Translations under genes and position numbers: made by a program
Part shown: piece by piece, positions 6,775 to 9,632 of the stretch
How the letters are laid out: each line of letters begins with the position of its first letter
How positions within the stretch are numbered: the first letter of the stretch is position 1
Origin: CAYXRK01 sp964467615
GTDB taxonomy: Bacteria > Hydrogenedentota > Hydrogenedentia > Hydrogenedentales > GCA-2746185
Length of the DNA: 9,632 nt
Direction of reading: 5' to 3'
NCBI GenBank assembly: GCA_964467615.1
Contig: CAYXRK010000186.1
Coordinates: 1 to 9,632 of the forward strand
The notes under the pieces: model-generated
The model's database searches: none
What the model was told of the DNA's origin: nothing
What the model saw: the letters and a program-made list of their open reading frames with translations, nothing else

Positions 6775-7698
6775 ATGAATACTCGTATGTGGTCCAGAAG
6801 CACAACATTCGCCGCGATTGTCGTCGGGGCGGCCTTCGCGGTGGACGAGGCGGCACGATTTCATCATATTCATCTCAATGTGGTGGACCCGGAGAAGACG
6901 CTCAAATATTACGACACGTACTTCGGCTCGGTGCCGGTCACGTTTCGAGGTATCTCGAAGGCGCTGCTGACCGATCGCTCGTTCATTCTGCTGAACAAGG
7001 TCGACGCGCCCGCGCCGAGCGAGATGATTACCGCGATCTATCACCTGGGCTGGGGTGGCGTCGATGGCCCGAGCGATTTCAAGTGGCGCGACGCGATGGG
7101 CATCAAATGGGAGACGCCCGTTACTGCGCTCGGCACGAACCACTATATGTACGCTTACGGGCCTGACAACGAGGTCGTCGAAATCTGGACGGGCTTCAAG
7201 CATTACCGTTTCGGTCACGTGCATCTGTTCTCGGACGACGTGAAATCGGCGACAGAGTGGTACGTGAAGAACCTTGGCCTCGAGGGCCCGCAGCAGGTCC
7301 GCCCGCGACCCGAGTATCCAGCGGGGGGGCTGGTCCGCAAAGTGGGAGAAGCGCTTCCGGCGGGAATGTTGTGGGCGAGCGCGGTGCAGTCGGACGGCGT
7401 GACGATCAATATTTTTGCGACGCCGCGGAATGAAACGCTCAACTGGTGGAACTACGACGGAATCAAGGGCGAGCTTGTAAAGACGGACGGACGCGTGGTC
7501 GACCACATCGCGTTCTCGTACCGCAACATCGGGCCCGCGTTCGAGCGGATGAAAGCGAACGGCGTCGAAATTGTCGACGCGATCAAAGACCGGGAGGAGT
7601 ACGGCATCAAGAGTTTCTTCGTACGCGGACCGGACGGAATCTTGATCGAAATCGTCGAAGCGCGGCCAATTCCCGAGGGGTTGTGGGAGACGGACTAG
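6775..7698 (+). CDS. Exported two-module VOC (glyoxalase/extradiol dioxygenase superfamily) protein
   Basis: The protein has 307 residues. The first 22 look like a signal peptide: Arg residues, a hydrophobic stretch FAAIVVGAAFA and an A-x-A end at A22. It is probably exported. The rest is four beta-alpha-beta half-modules forming two VOC modules, as in type I extradiol dioxygenases. First-strand motifs are HHIHLNV (H31) and GHVHLF (H148). Mid-module His are YHLGWGG (H90) and VDHIAF (H244). Closing acids are EVVEIW (E136) and GILIEIV (E292). Each module therefore appears to hold a 2-His-1-carboxylate set, with second-to-third spacings of 46 and 48 residues. The substrate is unknown; ring-cleaving dioxygenase, lyase or isomerase are all possible. 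The frame opens at a TTG (6724), but the ATG at 6775 has AGAGGA 7 bases upstream and starts the signal peptide, so I chose it. A 7-G run lies at 7323-7329, in frame. Confidence 0.85.
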   Translation: MNTRMWSRSTTFAAIVVGAAFAVDEAARFHHIHLNVVDPEKTLKYYDTYFGSVPVTFRGISKALLTDRSFILLNKVDAPAPSEMITAIYHLGWGGVDGPSDFKWRDAMGIKWETPVTALGTNHYMYAYGPDNEVVEIWTGFKHYRFGHVHLFSDDVKSATEWYVKNLGLEGPQQVRPRPEYPAGGLVRKVGEALPAGMLWASAVQSDGVTINIFATPRNETLNWWNYDGIKGELVKTDGRVVDHIAFSYRNIGPAFERMKANGVEIVDAIKDREEYGIKSFFVRGPDGILIEIVEARPIPEGLWETD

Positions 7699-7707
7699 TC
7701 CATCGCG

Positions 7708-7736
7708 TTGATTTTTGGACGACGGTGCCGTATAAA
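7708..7736 (+). promoter_or_regulatory. Promoter of the pntAB-pntB operon
   Basis: TTGATT (7708-7713) and TATAAA (7731-7736) are separated by exactly 17 bases, the best sigma70-like pair in the window. Transcription would start near 7743, leaving a leader of about 79 bases before pntAB. It lies just after the VOC stop codon and shows the transhydrogenase genes can be expressed on their own. Confidence 0.65.
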
Positions 7737-7761
7737 CTCGCTCTCTCCGTATGGTCTTTCT

Positions 7762-7793
7762 GGTATCGAACGGCCTTTCAACGGCCCGGTATC
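7762..7793 (+). repeat. Nested direct repeats in the pntAB leader
   Basis: In the inferred 5' untranslated leader, GGTATC (7762-7767) and GGTATC (7788-7793) flank AACGGCC (7769-7775) and AACGGCC (7780-7786). The inner pair has an 11-base period, about one helical turn, as expected for a dimeric or tandem protein-binding site. The two outer copies are 26 bases apart. The pattern is seen directly; a regulatory role is only a possibility. Confidence 0.35.
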
Positions 7794-7821
7794 TCGATCG
7801 ATTTCAAGAGGTTCGTCTTTG

Positions 7822-8121
7822 ATGGACAATAGTTCGCTGATCTCTAATCTATACGTTTTCGTCCTGGCGACATTCGTGGGGATCGAGGTCATTCGCCGCG
7901 TGTCGCCGTTGCTTCACACGCCCCTTATGTCGCTGACAAACGCAATCTCGGCGATCGCGGTGGTCGGCGCCCTCTTGCTCGTGGGCAAGGGCGAGACCGG
8001 GCTGAGCACCGGCCTTGGCGCGGTCGCCGTGGTGGCATCGATGATCAACGTCGTGGGCGGCTACATGATTACGTACCGCATGGTGAAAATGTTCAAGAAG
8101 AGAGAGCCCAAGAAGCCGTGA
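7822..8121 (+). CDS. pntAB: NAD(P) transhydrogenase subunit alpha 2 (PntAB, membrane part)
   Basis: This 99-residue membrane protein corresponds to the C-terminal membrane domain of PntA in split transhydrogenases. It forms part of the proton channel of the inner-membrane enzyme that uses the proton gradient to make NADPH from NADH. Three hydrophobic spans are visible (about 8-25, 36-55, 63-85), ending in a basic tail (MFKKREPKKP). Internal signature residues include LTNAISAIAVVGAL and MINVVGGYMITYRMVKMF, typical of the family. The ATG is chosen over an upstream TTG at 7708, which overlaps the -35 element. AAGAGG (7806-7811) lies 10 bases before it; a TTG one codon upstream (7819) is an alternative. 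Its stop overlaps the start of pntB by 4 bases. pntAA, the NAD-binding alpha-1 subunit normally just upstream, is absent here. Confidence 0.93.
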   Translation: MDNSSLISNLYVFVLATFVGIEVIRRVSPLLHTPLMSLTNAISAIAVVGALLLVGKGETGLSTGLGAVAVVASMINVVGGYMITYRMVKMFKKREPKKP

Positions 8122-9503
8122 ACTTCGAATGGATTCATCTTGTTTTTCTCGCATCGGTCGCGTGCTTCATTCTTTCGCTGAAGTGGATGAGCGCGGTGCC
8201 GACTGCGCGCCGCGGCGTCGCTGTGGGCGTGCTCGGCATGGCGCTGGCCGTGGGCGGGACTATTCTCGACCCCGAGATTAAGAACTACGCGATCGTCGCC
8301 GTGGCGATGGCGATCGGCGCGGGCATCGGCGCGCCGCTGGCGATGGTGCCCATGACGGCCGTGCCGCAGCGGACGGCGCTGTCGCACGCGTTTGGGGCGC
8401 TGGCGGCGACGTTGGTCGGGATCGCGGAATTTTATTTGCCGTCGCACGACCTGGGCCGCTTCACGATGTTCGCGCTGGCGCTCGAGGTGGTGCTCGGATC
8501 GCTGACGGTGACGGCGAGTTTGATGGCCGCGGGCAAGCTGCAGGAAGTGCTGGCGCAGCGGCCCATCGTGTTCAAGTTTCAGAACTACTTCAATTTATCG
8601 ATCCTCGGTGTCGCCCTGATTATCGGACTGCTTCTCGTGCTCAACCCCGCCACCGCGGCCGGCCCCTGGCTCTTTCCCGTGATGATCGCGCTCGGCCTGG
8701 TGTTCGGCGTGTTGCTCATTCTGCCAATCGGCGGCGCGGACATGCCGACCGTCATCGCGCTGCTGAACTCGTACGCCGGGTTGTCCGCATCCGCTATGGG
8801 CTTCGTGCTCGACAACAAACTCCTCATCGTCGCGGGCGCGCTCGATGGGTCGTCGGGTCTCATTCTCGCGATCATCATGTGCAAGGCGATGAACCGCTCC
8901 TTCGCGAACGTGCTCTTCGGGGCGTTCGGCCAAATCCAGACTGCGAGCGGGCCCGCGGCGGAGCAGAAGAGCTATCGCAGCGCGGGCGCGTTCGAGGCGG
9001 CGGAACTGCTGAACGCGGCGAGCTCGGTCATGATCGTCCCGGGTTACGGCATGGCCGTGGCCCAGGCGCAGCACAAGGTGCGCGAATTGCACGACGTGCT
9101 CACCAAGGCCGGCGTTCAGGTCCGCTTCGCCATTCACGGCGTCGCCGGGCGCATGCCGGGGCACATGAACGTGCTGCTGGCCGAAGCGGACATCCCCTAC
9201 GACAAGCTCCTCGAGGCGGACGAAGCGAACGAGGAATTCCCGCAGACGGACGTGGCGCTGGTCATCGGCGCGAACGACGTGACCAACCCCGCCGCGCGGC
9301 ACGACAAGAGCAGCCCGATCTACGGCATGCCGATCCTCGACGTGGACAAGGCCCGCACGGTCATGGTCATCAAGCGCAGCATGAACCCCGGCTTCGCGGG
9401 CATCGACAACGAGCTCTACTACATGGACCAGACGCTCATGCTCTTCGGCGATGCCAAGGGGTTCGTCTCCGAGATAGTCAAGGAACTCGAAAGCGCCGCG
9501 TAG
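8118..9503 (+). CDS. pntB: NAD(P) transhydrogenase subunit beta (PntB)
   Basis: The protein has 461 residues, about the length of E. coli PntB. Residues 1 to about 280 are a multi-span proton-conducting domain; H90, in LSHAFGALA, aligns with the conserved membrane His of E. coli PntB (His91). Residues about 290-461 are the NADP(H)-binding domain III: PGYGMAVAQAQ (G309, G311) for the pyrophosphate, GVAGRMPGHMNVLLAEA, GANDVTNPAA and KRSMNPGFAGIDNELY (K419, R420, S421). All are strongly conserved, so the subunit looks intact. The GTG start shares 4 bases with the pntAB stop (GTGA), which suggests translational coupling and fixed stoichiometry. The enzyme also needs the NAD(H)-binding alpha-1 subunit, which must be encoded elsewhere. 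Confidence 0.96.
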   Translation: MNFEWIHLVFLASVACFILSLKWMSAVPTARRGVAVGVLGMALAVGGTILDPEIKNYAIVAVAMAIGAGIGAPLAMVPMTAVPQRTALSHAFGALAATLVGIAEFYLPSHDLGRFTMFALALEVVLGSLTVTASLMAAGKLQEVLAQRPIVFKFQNYFNLSILGVALIIGLLLVLNPATAAGPWLFPVMIALGLVFGVLLILPIGGADMPTVIALLNSYAGLSASAMGFVLDNKLLIVAGALDGSSGLILAIIMCKAMNRSFANVLFGAFGQIQTASGPAAEQKSYRSAGAFEAAELLNAASSVMIVPGYGMAVAQAQHKVRELHDVLTKAGVQVRFAIHGVAGRMPGHMNVLLAEADIPYDKLLEADEANEEFPQTDVALVIGANDVTNPAARHDKSSPIYGMPILDVDKARTVMVIKRSMNPGFAGIDNELYYMDQTLMLFGDAKGFVSEIVKELESAA

Positions 9504-9538
9504 CGATCCGCACTGCCCGAGCTACTGTTCCATATCGG

Positions 9539-9557
9539 GGCGGCGTCCGCCTTTTTT
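9539..9557 (+). terminator. Rho-independent terminator after pntB
   Basis: A 5-base GC stem (GGCGG 9539-9543, CCGCC 9547-9551) with loop CGT is followed at once by six T (9552-9557). It lies 36 bases after the pntB stop and ends the pntAB-pntB transcript. The stem is short but all G-C. Confidence 0.65.
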
Positions 9558-9598
9558 GGCCGAAAAACGTCCGTGGAGAAACAACGGGCATTATCCAG

Positions 9599-9632
9599 TT
9601 GACTCCCTTGTCGTCAAGAAAAGCTTAAAATG
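9599..9632 (+). promoter_or_regulatory. Possible promoter of the next gene, cut by the window edge
   Basis: After the terminator, TTGACT (9599-9604, 5 of 6 to TTGACA) is followed 21 bases later by TAAAAT (9626-9631). The -35 is good but the spacing is longer than the usual 16-18, so the pair may be fortuitous. The final ATG at 9630-9632 cannot be judged as a start codon because the window ends there. The rest of 9504-9632 holds no gene. Confidence 0.25.

Noticed and set aside
6760..7506. A 248-codon minus-strand open frame across the VOC gene
   Set aside because: Arg/His-rich antisense shadow without motifs; the plus frame has a signal peptide and two VOC modules.
8879..9628. A 249-codon open frame in another plus frame over the end of pntB and past it
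   Set aside because: It overlaps the strongly conserved NADP-binding domain of PntB, is low complexity, and runs through the terminator.

Overview
The window is a gene-dense stretch (about 95% coding) of a GC-rich bacterial chromosome with standard code and Shine-Dalgarno starts. It holds six protein genes, one on the minus strand and five on the plus strand. There are no RNA genes, CRISPR arrays, transposases or phage genes. Gap lengths are 82-129 bases, so nothing longer than 300 bases is unannotated. The gene types suggest an uncultured Gram-negative environmental lineage of the Planctomycetes/PVC or Hydrogenedentes kind: a sulfatase-like protein fused to membrane domains and ending in the typical ...LGYLE tail, a multi-membrane-span spermidine-synthase-like protein, and an exported double VOC protein. 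This placement is inference from gene style, not from a marker gene.

Left part (1-4167): a PAPS-dependent sulfotransferase gene reads leftward. Diverging from it is a 994-residue fusion of a flippase-like (LPG_synthase_TM) membrane domain, an extra block of about five membrane spans, and a large sulfatase/alkaline-phosphatase-superfamily domain. That domain carries Thr, not Cys or Ser, at the nucleophile position, so it is probably a phospho-enzyme or transferase rather than a classical sulfatase. The 126-base divergent gap contains a perfect 13-base palindrome and candidate promoters for both genes. Together they look like an envelope lipid or glycan modification pair.

Middle (4168-7698): an 808-residue protein has two tandem copies of a membrane domain (26 of 43 identical residues in the best block, constant offset of 216), a spermidine-synthase-like methyltransferase fold and a C-terminal TPR-like hairpin. 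It is followed by a 307-residue exported protein with two VOC modules. Unusually, both modules appear to keep a His-His-Glu metal triad.

Right part (7699-9632): a pntAB-pntB operon for the membrane and NADP-binding parts of proton-translocating transhydrogenase. It has its own well-formed promoter, a 4-base stop/start overlap between the genes, and a hairpin-plus-T-run terminator. The NAD-binding partner pntAA is not in the window and is not the gene upstream of pntAB.

The strongest candidates for something undescribed are the flippase/Thr-type sulfatase-like fusion with its divergent sulfotransferase, and the exported double-triad VOC protein. The transhydrogenase genes are ordinary except for the missing third subunit.
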